Assembly: GCA_008638375.1 (NCBI GenBank)
Contig: VIRR01000486.1
Span: 1 to 64,000, forward strand
DNA length: 64,000 nt
Reading direction: 5' to 3'
Source: Nyssa sinensis
Taxonomy: Eukaryota > Streptophyta > Magnoliopsida > Cornales > Nyssaceae
Each line of letters starts with the position of its first letter. Positions within the stretch are counted from its first letter, which is position 1. The notes beneath the pieces are model-generated. The model saw only the letters and a program-made list of their open reading frames with translations, was not told the DNA's origin and did not search any database. Below, piece by piece: positions 36,236 through 47,280 of the stretch. Made by a program: the position numbers and the translations under genes.

Positions 36236-37202
36236 CTATCAATGACTTGACATATTGCCTCCAACAGGTTATCAATTGCTGCTAAGCTGAAAATTGATTT
36301 TAAACATGCTCTGTGACTGCTTAGGCTGTGATGAACTGAGTGGCAAAAGAGTTTGAAGAGCTGATGGTTGTGTAATTTTTGAAGAGAACTCATGCAACAT
36401 GGAGGAGCCCGCCTGTCCATCTTTCTTGCTTTGATGTTCAGCAGCCCCTGTGGCATTAGTGGAAGTTGTGTTACCTGCTCTCGAAGGACCCTATGGTTAT
36501 AAAGTGTTGTTACCACACATTGACGAGATTGTTTTAAGTTGCATATTGAGTTCTGTGATTGCCTTAGAGGAACTAGCCTTAGGTGGTCTGATGGTAATGT
36601 TATCCAATAAGAGACTCTGTACAGCAAGGAAGAGCTCTGTGGCCATCCTAGCTTGCTTGCTTTGGTACTCGACATCAACTGTGGCCTTATCTAGGAACAT
36701 TGATTCACGTCTCTGTGATGATAGTGTGCAATATACGACAGGTGAAACTTACATTTCTCATGGTTTTGATGGTTTAAGGCAAGCTTTGATTGTTTTGGAA
36801 GCTTTGATCTGGGTGGGTGTGTGTTTCTCATCTGCGGCTTCTTGATAGTTTTGTCACTCTGGTGGATTTTACTCCCACACTGTTATGTAATGCCTTGGAT
36901 TGGTAAACATATATGTGGTATTTGAAGGTCATTATACAGTTAGGGTGTTGTTCTCAATTGATATTACTAGTTAGGTTGTAAAATATTTGGCTTTGTCAAG
37001 TCGTTAGTTTTTCAGTCACATGAATAGGTGAATCTGAGTGGTCTTTGTCTTAGGTTTGTGCTGCAGATGATTTTGTAGGTTGGCAAGGTCTGCTTTGTTG
37101 CTTTTGCATTATCCCTTCTCTGTCTATTTTATTGGTGATTTTACATGTACTCCTTGTACTTTCTCTTTATCAATAAATTTATCTTCTTTGTTGAAAAAAA
37201 AA
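36236..37202 (+). mobile_element. LINE 3' region with polyadenylation signal and poly(A)
   Basis: The segment beyond the Copia insertion ends TTGTACTTTCTCTTTATC, AATAAA at 37172-37177, and a poly(A) run at 37194-37202, the normal 3' end of a plant LINE. Its left edge meets the right LTR of the Copia inserted in the LINE. Plus and minus ORFs of 130-160 codons here (for example 36450-36845) match nothing I recognise and are probably 3'-UTR frames. I could not find the target duplication of the LINE. Confidence 0.72.
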
Positions 37203-37589
37203 CTCACTATATTGTTCACAAAAAAGAAAAAGAAAAAAGGATTTTGGGGAGAGCTAAACTAACCACATACCAATATGAATGTTAGTTCCAACAACATAAT
37301 ATAATAAGAGTGGAGCATGCATTCTGGTACATGATGTCCATCGAATTAGAAAAGATTTTGAGGGGTAATTAAATTTTTAATCTGAAGTTTTTCAGAGTTT
37401 AGACAAAAGAAAGACAGAAATCAAACCTTGTCTTGCTATACTATAATTAATATCCTTACTTTACGCCTACCCGAACGTTATCCATAATATTAATGTGCAG
37501 GTACAGTTGTGACAGATTGATATTTCATGGATTTTACATCCAGAAGATTGGCATTTCATTCCAGGCCAGCTGCAGGCATACAACGAGAT
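37203..37589. other. 3' flank of the first RTM2-like gene
   Basis: AT-rich sequence lies between the LINE poly(A) and the stop codon of the gene at 37590. Its right part (about 37520-37589) is presumably the gene's 3' UTR. No other feature is visible. Confidence 0.5.
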
Positions 37590-38123
37590 TTAATTTGCAA
37601 TATTAAAAGATGTACATTTGCAGATTATATAAGCACCGAGAACAGACACCACAGCCACCGCCACTGCAGCACTCATGGCCACCTTTGCAATCCTCTTCAG
37701 TTTGGAAACCGAACATTCTGATAGAAACTCGTAACAGATTGTTGCATCTTTAACAACTATATCCCCGGCACAAACATCTTCATTGACATAAGTACTATTT
37801 TTGGGCATCACTATATAAAGATGGCCGTCGGTAAACTTTGCTTGAATCTTATTTCCTTTAGAGTCGCATGGAACTCTGAGTTCCTTGTAGAAACGGCTCC
37901 GTGTTTCACGCACTGGATGCTCCCCAAATATCTTTATGGTTCCACGATTTGTGATATACACCTTCAGCTCTTCCTTTTTAAATTCTGCAAAGAACAAAAA
38001 AAATAGAATGAAAGAAAGAAAGAAAAACGTTGGTAAATCAAGTATCAAAGCTGTTATAATATGGTGGTGCAAGAGGAATGTCAGTACGAAGGTTCAGTTC
38101 ACGTATTCACATTGTTAGTAAAA

Positions 38124-38163
<40 letters not shown>

Positions 38164-39581
38164 ATTGTGTCTATTTTACTGAACAATTTTACCATTTGGG
38201 TACTACTTATTTAGGAATTTGCTATTTGTTCGATGTTTTAAACTGATAAAATAATAATTCTAAATGAAACATTTGTAATATTAATGTAATTTTTTATTTA
38301 TTTTTTCATATATATTATATTTATTTTTATTATATAAAATTCAATTAATTTTTAACAAAAAAGAAGTATATATTTGCACAAAACTCTAATAATAAAATTT
38401 TTACATAATTTTTATTTATCTAAATAGAAAGAGGTCTCGAGAGATTTTTGTTATAAAAAAATAATAAGGATTGATGAGCCATAAAATGCGCCTCCAGAGC
38501 TAACAAACTTAGCAGAGCAACTACCTTCAGATCCGCCTTCAGAGCAGCTACTAGCAGAGCTGCCTACAGAGCAGCTACGAGCAGAGCTGCCTCCAGAGCA
38601 GCTACTAGTAGGCCTCCAGAGCAGAGCAGAGCTGCCTCCAGAGCAGCTACCAGCAGGCCTCCAGAGTAGAGCTGCCTCCAGAGCAGATACCAGCAGAACT
38701 GCCTCCAGAGCTGAGCTGCCTCCAGAGCAGCTACCAGCAGAACTGCCTCCATAACAGAGCTGCCTCCGGCAGAGCTACTACTAGCAGAGCTGAGCTGCCT
38801 CCAGAGCAGCTACTAGCAGGCCTCCAGAGCAGAGCTTCCTCCAGAGCAGCTACCAGCAGAACTGCCTCCAGAGCTGAGCTACTACTAACAGAGTTGAGCT
38901 GCCTCCAGAGCAGCTACCCAGCAGGCCTCCAGAGCAGAACTGCCTCCAGAGCTGAGCTGCCCCTAGAGCAGCTACCAGCAGGCCTCCAGAGCAGGAGGAG
39001 TTCCGAACTGGTCACCGTCTTCCATAGACTTCCGACCTCAGAATAAGGAATATATCTTGGAGTGCAAGTCTTTCAGATAGGAAAGGAATCCTACCTCAAT
39101 CAGGGAAGATTATTACATATCTTTTAAACCTTATCAAACAAGGAAATGAATTCTATTCAATGTAGGAAACTGCTAAAATCAATGACTCTCAACCCTATAA
39201 ATAAAGGGGGCAGGTACGCCTAAACAGAGGATCTCACATAAGATCTCACATTGAATCTCAGATTCAATCACATATACAATCACTCTCTTTTATACATATT
39301 TTTTATATTTATTTCTTCTTCCCTCTTTACTGACTTGATCGTCGGAGGGTCCTCCTTCTCTTTTTTGCAGGTCCTTCTTGCCGAATCACATCGAATCGAC
39401 CGGTGCTGTTTTTTGCAGCATCAAGGATATTATTATGTATTTGATATACAGGCAAGAAAAAGGATATAATACCCGGGAGATGGACCACGAGAGATTTTTG
39501 CCCTTCCTCTTCTTTCCAATTGCAGGAAGGTTCAAAATCATCATATGAAAGCGTGAGGTCAGCTCTGGTCTTGGTTGCCAT
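37590..39581 (-). CDS. RTM2-like protein (HSP20-type domain + C-terminal membrane anchor), copy A
   Basis: Exon 1 is 39581-39473, exon 2 is 37984-37590, phase-1 intron 39472-37985 with GT..AG ends; the predicted protein has 167 residues. The N-terminus MATKTRADLTLSYDDFEP and NWKEEEGQKSLVVHLP is typical of the plant family related to RESTRICTED TEV MOVEMENT 2. Exon 2 gives EFKKEELKVYITNRGTIKIF, GEHPVRETRSRFYKELRVP and AKFTDGHLYIVMP, the strands of an alpha-crystallin domain. A C-terminal hydrophobic stretch (VAMSAAVAVAVVSVLGAYII) predicts a tail anchor. RTM2 itself limits long-distance movement of a potyvirus in Arabidopsis; most relatives have no known role, so function here is open. The intron carries a solo LTR; expression was not testable. 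A paralogue lies at 51255-52505. Confidence 0.8.
38125..38160. repeat. (TA)n microsatellite in intron
   Basis: This is an uninterrupted TA run within the intron of RTM2-like copy A, 5' of the solo LTR in plus coordinates. Confidence 0.92.
38472..39423. mobile_element. Solo LTR (952 bp) in the intron of RTM2-like copy A
   Basis: Bounded TGATGAGCC..GCAGCATCA, it has perfect AGGAT duplications at 38467-38471 and 39424-39428. Near the right end, CTATAAATAAAGGGG, CTTTACTGACTTGATCGTCGG and following resemble the promoter and R/U5 part of Tat-like gypsy LTRs in plus sense. Its left half is an expanded minisatellite. The intron would be about 531 bp without it, closer to the 768 bp of the paralogue. 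Confidence 0.82.
38490..39000. repeat. GC-rich minisatellite (about 30-45-bp units)
   Basis: There are roughly a dozen imperfect units built from GCTGCCTCCAGAGCAGCTAC and AGCAG(A/G) blocks, strongly different in composition from the AT-rich surroundings. It lies within the intronic solo LTR. Open frames across it (for example minus 38752-38564, LLVAALEAA repeats) reflect the repeat period, not a gene. Confidence 0.88.
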
Positions 39582-39670
39582 CACAGGCTTGCTTTGTTCT
39601 TCTTTTAGGGACTTAATAAAGATGGTCCGATGTGCTAGATTGGAATGAAAATGACTCTGTCTATTATGTC

Positions 39671-39677
39671 TTTTATA
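39671..39677 (-). promoter_or_regulatory. Putative TATA box of RTM2-like copy A
   Basis: The minus strand reads TATAAAA about 90 bases upstream of the ATG. The paralogue has TATAAAAA at the equivalent place with the same following bases (GACATAATAGA), which supports a conserved core promoter. Confidence 0.65.
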
Positions 39678-39929
39678 GACAAGGAACTTTTTTTTTTTTA
39701 GGTAATTATAGACAAGGAAATCATACAGACAAAGAGGGTGTCTAGGAGGTTTCTTTTAGGTTTCCTCATACAGAGAATCATTCCTTCTGGTTTCTTTGGG
39801 TTTTTAGTTACTTTGTACCTTTGGCAATTAATCCTTGTTCACGTGTAGAATTTAGTTGATCTCTTGGATGGCCCAAAATTCTTTGTTTGATAAACACTAT
39901 TTTCCTAACTTCTGATTGAGGTTATCAGG

Positions 39930-40310
39930 GGCATCCTCAATGATAAATGTCATTTTATACATGTCAATTCTATAGTTTAGCATGTTATAGTATAAAAATG
40001 TCAAAACTTGACAATTCTACTCTAATACTAAAATGTCTTTTTTTTAGCATAACTATTTTTCCTTGATAAAGTAGCATAGAGCCCACCTTCGTTTGGTATT
40101 TACTTAATGAAGTGTGGCTTGGATTCCATCTTTGTTGTATTTTATCAATGTCATAAAATGACAATAGCTACTTTCAATACCAAATATGACATTGGAAATG
40201 CCATTGTCATTTTTTTGTAAGCCAAAAGACACACCATTGGAATAACATTTTTTTATATCAATGCCAAATTTTAGAACAGGCACATTAAATAGCACATGCA
40301 TTGAAGTGGC
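39930..40310. mobile_element. Candidate MITE upstream of RTM2-like copy A
   Basis: The left end GGGGCATCCTCAATGATAAATG and the reverse complement of the right end (GAGCCACTTCAATGCATGTG) are similar and resemble the common plant MITE terminus GAGCATCTCCAATG. The interior is AT-rich and non-coding. No clean target duplication was identified, so boundaries are approximate. Confidence 0.4.
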
Positions 40311-40788
40311 TCTAATGATGTGGTACTGATTGATTATTTCATTGGTGATAAGGGGTTCAACCATTACTTTTTTTTTTCTTTTTTCTTTTTTCGATACAAG
40401 CAATGTGGGAGGAAGAAATCTTAACAATTATATGTGTGCAGTAATTCGAATCACAGCTGTATATATGAGAGATGAATTTTTCATCTCGGATAGGCCAACT
40501 AACCTAGTTCAACCATTAATTAAAAAAGTAAAGCAATAGTTTTAGACTCCATTGATAAAGAAAGTCTCAAATTTTTTTTTTATATATTTACATTATGAGT
40601 AATGCTAGGAATACGGAATTAGTTTACCGGAATGTTTACCGTATAGCATCATCAATCATTACTCTTCTATAAAATTTAAATAAAAAGACAAAAATATATT
40701 CATTAATTTTAAAAATACCATTGAAATATCATTTGGTAAATCAATCCAATAAATAAAACTGATATACAAAACATTTTTCTTAAATTAC

Positions 40789-41043
40789 TATTGACAGAGA
40801 TGAGAGAAATGAATGAAGTATATATGTATATATGTCCTGAATGCAATATATTATAAGGGAAGACTCCTTTATACACAGGAGCCGAAAGGACATACAAGGT
40901 AAGAAACTATATACAAGGAAGGCAATGAAAAAAAAACAATGAAAAAAGGAAACAGAATATTCTAGAATAATACTAGAACCCCTAACCCTACTTATAGACC
41001 GTAATGCACATGTATAATACATATATAATATATATAGTTAACA
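40789..41043 (-). repeat. 3' LTR of the Copia element
   Basis: It matches 48546-48802 with scattered differences; the plus-strand end is ATATAGTTAACA. The minus-strand purine tract at 41044-41055 adjoins it. Confidence 0.9.
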
Positions 41044-41056
41044 TCCCCCCTCAAAC

Positions 41057-42694
41057 TTAAGATAGGAAAACCGAAACCAACTTGAGTTTGGAAACTAAAT
41101 CGTGAAGAAGTTCAAGAGGGTGAGCTTTAGTGAAGATATCGGCAACCTAGTTAGTTGAGGAAACCGAAAAGAGATGATCAGTACCATGACGAAGGTGTTG
41201 GCAAATGAAATAACAATCGATCTCAATGTGTTTGGTACGTTCATGAAAGATGTTATTATGGGCAATTTGAATAGCACTCTGATTGTCACAGTGAAGAGGG
41301 GTAGCAGAGGCGTGGGTCAAACCCATGTCTTCAAGAAGCCAATGGAGTCAGATGAGCTCTTGAGTGGCATGGGCATGGGCACGATATTTTGCTTCAATGC
41401 TAGAGCGGGTAGTGACAGTCTGTTTCTTGCTTCACCAAGAAATTAGAGAATTACCAATGAAAAAGCAAAAACCTGTGGTGGAACGACAATTAGTAGGATC
41501 ACCGGCCCAATCAACATCAGAATAGGCACACAAGGCAAGAGAGGAATGAGTTGAAAAATGAAGACCATGGAAAAGAGTACCCTTGACATTGCGAAGAATA
41601 CGAAGAACTACAGTGTAATGAGTAGAGTGAGGGGCAGATAGGAACTGGCTCACAAGATGAACAACATGAGCAATGTCAGGCTAAGTAACCGTAAGGTAGA
41701 CAAAACTCCCAACCAATTGGTGATATAAAGTTTTATCGAGTAGTGGGGTGTCATCCAATGGAGTGAGTAGAATATTGAGCTCAAGTGGTGTAAGAGCTGT
41801 ATTACTATCAGTGAGCCCTGCGGGAGCAAGAATATCAAAGGCATACTTGGCTTGAGAGAGATAATAACCATTCGAGTCAAAAGCGATCTCAAGACCGAGA
41901 AAATAATTGAGAAAGCCAAGATCCTTCATCTCAAAATGCTGACTGAGAAATCATTTGAGATTAGTAATACCAGTAAGGTCATTTCCGGTGATGATCATGT
42001 CGTCAACATAAAGAAGCAAGAGAATAAAGACATGGTCAGTCTTACGAATGAAGAGGGCAGAATCATGTGTACTAGAAGTGAATCCAAAGCCACTAATAAC
42101 TGAGTTGAACTTGGCAAACCAAGCGCGAAGAGTCTGTTTAAGGCCATAAAAAGCTCGACGAAGTTTACAAACCTTGTGAGGAGGATGAACATAGCTAGGT
42201 GGGGGTTGCATAAAAACTTCTTCTTGAAGGTCGCCATGCAAACATACATTTTTAGCATCCATTTGAAACAACTTCCATTTGCGAACAACAACGAAGGCAA
42301 ACAAACTACGAACATACGTGAGACGGGAAATAAGGTCAAAGGTTTTCTCATAATCAATTCCATATTCTTGTTGAAAGCCCTCGATGACGAGACGAGCCTT
42401 GTACCATTCAATGGAACCGTCGGAGCAGGTTTTGATTTTGTAAACCCATTTGTTGTCCATTGTATTTTTCCCTAGAGGAAGATCAACTAAGTCCCAAATA
42501 CGTGTTTTCTCAAGGGTTTGTAATTCTTTAGTTATAGCTTGCTGCCAAAGAGGGTCAGAGCTTGCCTCACGATAAGAGTGAGGCTCATGATGAGAGAGAA
42601 TAGTGGAAAAATAATGATACTCACGAAGATGGATAGGTGTTTCTCTTACCCATGAAGAACGACGAAGAGGTAGATCAGGAGCAACTACATCAGA
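41057..42694 (-). pseudogene. pol: Copia RT and RNase H (decayed)
   Basis: The minus strand encodes the inter-domain region (REASSDPLWQQAITKELQTL), RT (WVYKIKTCSDGSIEWYKARL; FQMDAKNVCLHGDLQEEVFM; active site LLLYVDDMIIT at about 42010; KDLGFLNYFLGLEI) and RNase H (CAYSDVDWAGDPTNCRSTTG at about 41480-41540; SIEAKYRA; VADIFTKAHPLELLHDLVSK), ending with TAA at 41057. Frameshifts near 41940 and 41680 and several stops break it. The 5' side is cut at 42694 by the solo LTR. Confidence 0.9.
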
Positions 42695-45021
42695 TGTCAC
42701 GCCCCGGATTTTCACAAACCCGAGGCGTGAGTTAACAGAAATTAAAAGAAATAAATAATTCATGATTAAATAAATTTAATTGAAAATATCCCTCATTAAT
42801 CCTCAAATTTTTCCTAAAGTTAAAATTAAACACTTATTATTTAACTCGACTCAAAACGGTTCCCAAATGTTGCTCAAGTCCTTCTCCTAATTTATATTTA
42901 AATTAAATTAAGTCGCATTCAGAAATTGTCCCCAAATTTTCGTCAAAACACTTCAAAAAAATTGACTTGGAAGAATGGCCCATAGGGGCCCCAAAATGTT
43001 CTAAAGTATAGTCCATAAGTGGGTCAAGAGACCCACCAAAAATCGTTTAAGGGAGAGGGCCTAACACAGCCGTTATTGGTGACCAAACATGGCCCAAAAG
43101 GTCACTAAGACAGCCCATAATGGGGCCTAAACATGGCCTAAAAATTGGCCAAACATGGACCAAAATATTGTCCAAATGTGGCCCAAAAGGTGTCCTAAAA
43201 ATGGCTCGAAAAGGTGGCCAAAAGGGTGGTGGAAAAGGGTTGGACAGCAGGGTGCAGCAGGTGGGACAGCAGGTTGGGCAACAGGGCGAGGCACAGCAGG
43301 CAGCAAGCTAGGAGCGCAGGGGCAAGCCACGCGCGTAGGGCGTGCGCTGGCTGGCACGCGCGGGGCAGGGCACTGGCGGCTGGGGCATGTCAGTCACAGA
43401 CACTGTAGCGACTACAAGCTGTTTTTCTGGTTTTTCTGATTTTTTGCAGAGACACTGTTCATGGTTGCAACCCAAATGTTCCATTTTCTAATTTTTTTCC
43501 AAAGTTTTAAAAGTCACTTTTTTCCCATTTTCAGCCCAATTTTCTTAGCTTTTAAACCCCTATTTTGAGCATTTTTCTCACTCATTTCAAGGGTGTTTTA
43601 CATACTTAATTTCTCACTTTAACTTACCAAAATTTGGGCATAATTTTCTTTGTTTTTCTAAGTGTTTTGCCACCTAATTTTTACAACATATATGAACATA
43701 AATTCATCAATAATCCACCCTCACTCGGTGGCCACAAATCCGTCAATTCAACATGCACCCTCCATTTCCAACACATCCATGTAATAACACAATTAAACCA
43801 TGGTCATCATGCATTAATTTGGGGTCACAACCGATACATATTAAAATGGCCCAAGGCCTAAAGTTACAACTTGTTCAAGTCCGTACATTTCTCAAAAGTA
43901 AAGACAACAAATTGGGCTTATGCCCATACATTCCAAAAAGTGCCCCAATGGCCAAATCTTTAATATAGTCCATATCTTCCCATCCTTCAAGACTTAAACA
44001 AGTCTCAAGTGCTCGGGGCCTCCTCTGAAAAATAATATCCCACGAATGGGTCAGTTCAATAGCTGGTATAACATAGCACTAAGATTAGGAACAAATTTAA
44101 AGGCGTGGCATGTGCACGTGTACAGTTTAAAAGCTATATCCCACTATCCCCCAATACCATGCAATGTCTATATGCATGACCCACACATGCAAGTCTATGC
44201 CACCAATGTCCCAGTTCACGGTCCATCCCCATCAGCCCGTGGGTACTGTTATTGGCCAGATTTTAGGTTTTTCACCACAAGATCTACACCCTCATAATGC
44301 ATAGCATCTCGTGCTTAACTCATACCATATGTCCAAGAAATTTCAACATGCCAAAATGCCATGATCTCATCATACAACTCTATGTGACAATTTATCAACA
44401 CATAGTGCCCCTTTTCCAAGTCATGTCATTTATCCCACAAAATACATAACTTTAAATACCAAACATCATGCTCATCATATATATCATGTCTAAACATATC
44501 AACACATATTTAAATCACAATCTCACAATTCCAATAGTTCACAAAGAACATAAACATTCCATAAAGCACTAAAGCGCAATTTTATCGCATGGCCCAAACC
44601 ACAAGGTGTGTCAACATGCATATAGGTTCAAAATTGTAGCAATACAATCCTAACAATGAAACACACCTAAATCAAGACAACAAATCATCAAACACACCAA
44701 GAACACAATATATCCTTAAACTAACAACTCTAAGCTTTTCAAAGGAACTACCTTCTAGGTGATTTCCTAACTTCAAATACATACCCTAAACAATCCAACA
44801 ACATGAAAGAATATAAGAAAACTTAAACCTATTGCTAGCTTAGCACTATATCATACCTAGATCAATTTTTCACAAACTGTGGGAGATGTGTTTTCTGGAT
44901 GGCCAAACTGTTTGGTGAGAATACAGGTCTCGATGAGAGGAACAACTTCTCAGAAGGAAGCTTAGCCAAAATCCCGCTTGAAAGGTATGTTTCGGAGGTT
45001 TGAAGCTTGAAGAAGCTAGGG

Positions 45022-45065
<44 letters not shown>

Positions 45066-45566
45066 GAACGTGGCTGCTGTAGATACAGAATGATTTTTGT
45101 ATAATTTTGTGTCTAAGGTTGGTATTTATAGTGGAAGAGTAAAGGGCAAGAGGCAAAATGACCATTTTGCCCTTAATGAGTCCAAGAACCCCGTTACTCT
45201 ACAATTCGTCCCAAAACGCTTCAATTTGAAATTTTATTTTAACCAATGTTTATAAAATTATTTTAAATGAAAATTTTCAAAAAAATAAATTTTCGCCTGA
45301 GGCCGGGTTTGGCCGTTTCCACCCGGCCTACCCCGATGCCCTTTTGGTCCAATTCTAGAAACTATTTCCGTTTTAGCTCAAATTCATACAGTAGGTATAT
45401 TTTAATATTCTAAGTATATTTCTCTTCTATGACACCCTTCAAATATGCTTCTAAACATGTCAAACGATCAAATAATGCATGAAAATGCTTTACTGACAAA
45501 ACCGTGCATGCAAAATGTTCTACCGGCAAAAATGAAAAATTTGCCCTCATTTTTTGAATCTCTACA
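42695..45566 (-). mobile_element. Tekay-like solo LTR (2872 bp) inside Copia pol
   Basis: It starts TGTCACGCCCCGGATTTTC and appears to end ATCTCTACA at 45566. It shares the layout of the other Tekay-like LTRs (CACGAATGGGTCAG, GCGTGGCATGTGCA, TTTTTCACCACAAGATCTACACCCTC blocks near 44040-44300), and its length is close to the 2891-bp LTR. Flanking bases TCAGA and GCGGA do not match, so the right boundary or the duplication is uncertain. It includes a GC-richer stretch at 43210-43400 and (CT)n at 45030-45063. Confidence 0.78.
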
Positions 45567-45734
45567 GCGGACGATGCAAGCGATAGTGATGGATCAATAT
45601 TAGCGGCAAGATTAGCAGACGAAGTGGAGGACTCAAAAGGGACCGTAGGGGAAGGGTCGAGAAACTCATTAGGAAAACGCTCAATAGAGGAATCGGTAAA
45701 GAATGAAGGAGTGGATGGAGAAGATAGGTGAAAT

Positions 45735-45773
<39 letters not shown>

Positions 45774-47280
45774 AACATTTTTTGTTCCCAGAAGATGATA
45801 TGACGAGAAATACAGAGTCTCTTGGCGTATGGATCCTAACACCGATAGCCTTTGTGTTCAATTCCATAACCCAAGAAACAATAAAGACGAGCCCAAGGTT
45901 CAAATTGGGTGCGTTCATGGGGTTAGAGTAAGACAAAACACGTGCAACCAAACACCCGAAGAAGGCTATAATCAGGAGACACGCCATAAAGGCATTCATA
46001 TGGTGACTGGTTGTTGGTAACCAGAGAAGGAAGGCGATTGATGGTATAAAGGGCAGTAAGGGCAGCCTCACCCCAAAAACGTTCAGGATAAGAAGAGGAA
46101 ATAAGAAAGGCCCGAATAGTGTTCAGAATATGTCTATGTTTGCATTCGGCATGACTATTTTATTGAGATGTGCCAGGACAAGAACGATGAAGAAGGGTAC
46201 CATGTTGACAAATGGTGTTTAGAAAACTACTGTCTTTATATTCCATTACATTATTAGCGCGGAAGATTTTGATAGAGCGAGAAAATTGAGTTTGGATCAT
46301 AAGAGCAAAATCCAAGTAGATTTAGGGTAACTCTGAGCATTTTTTCATGAGATATAGCCATGTAAAGCGAGAGTAATCGTGAATGAACGTGACAAAATAC
46401 GTGGATCCTCCCATTGTGGGATAAGGAGCAGGTTCCTAAAGATCAGAGTGAACCAAATCAAATGGAGCAACGGAAACAGAAATACTTTTATTGAAAGACA
46501 AAGCAGGTTGTTTTGTAAGTTGACATGACATACAGTCAATATGATCAAGTGTAATTGAACCTAACAACCCACTAGATGCTAAAGTTTGTAAATGCTCAAA
46601 AGAGAGCTGACATAAACAAGAGTGCCACAGCTTGGTAGGAGACACAATAGAGGCAGAAGCAACGAACAAAGAAGGAGTGATGAGCTAAGTAGGGATGCGG
46701 AGATGAATGAGCTCGAACAAACGCCCAACCTTATAACATATCCCAATGGTCTTCCCTATCTGTAGATCCTGCGTATAACAACCGGAAGGGGAAAAAGTAA
46801 CAGTAAATCCAAGATCACATAATTGAACCACAGAGATAAGATTTAGTGCAAGTTTAGGGATGAGATAGGAATGAGGGAGAAAGACATGGGGGGTAGAGAC
46901 TTCTCCCATGTAACTAACAGAGATATGCGAGCCATCTGCACTACGAATGGGTGGAATATAGGAACCAGAGGAGTGGGGAGAGAAGATATTAGAGTCTGAA
47001 GTCATATGAGTACAACAAATAGAATCAAAGTACCAAGAGGGCTTACCAGAGGTGACAGACATAGCGGTGGAGGGTGAAGAACCAAGAACCTGTTTAAGGA
47101 TTGCTTCAAGGTCAGTAATAGAGAATGAAGGAGAAGCAAGTGTGGGAGAGTTGTCAGTCGTAGCCGTAGTGACAGCAACAACAGACCCAAAGTTAGACTG
47201 GTTGCCAGATTTTCCCTTTTGCTAGTAGTTGCGTGCTTGCTAATTAGGATTTTTGAAATAGTCATCCTGATAATGGCCAG
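45567..47280 (-). pseudogene. pol: Copia protease and integrase (decayed)
   Basis: Read on the minus strand: protease WYFDSICCTHMTSD at about 47030 (the expected DSG motif has become DSI), GAG-pre-integrase (KLWHSCLCQLSFEHLQTL at about 46610), zinc-binding (DHIDCMSCQLTKQ), integrase core (YFVTFIHDYSRFTWLYLMKK at about 46390) and C-terminus (FWGEAALTALYTINRLPSLV; CTCFVLLLPHERTKLEPWARLC at about 45900), ending at a Ser-rich linker with an (AG)n tract at 45738-45768. Several stops are present. Confidence 0.88.

Noticed and set aside
36199..36845. Overlapping plus and minus ORFs of 130-160 codons as candidate genes
   Set aside because: They lie in the LINE 3' region and the Copia LTR end, show no recognisable domain, and lack supporting splice or promoter signals.
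38564..38752. Minus ORF with LLVAALEAA repeats as an alanine-rich repeat protein
   Set aside because: It follows the minisatellite period inside an intronic LTR and is broken by unit-length variation.
40605..40740. Possible MITE beginning GAGTAATGCTAGGAATACGG
   Set aside because: No matching inverted terminus or target duplication could be found at the other end.
41174..41446. Plus ORFs across the Copia RT (41174-41446, 41852-42103, 42176-42475)
   Set aside because: Opposite strand of RT/RNase H, whose conserved motifs are on the minus strand.
45738..45770. (AG)n tract read as a possible CRISPR or satellite
   Set aside because: A plain dinucleotide repeat encoding a Ser/Leu run within copia coding sequence.
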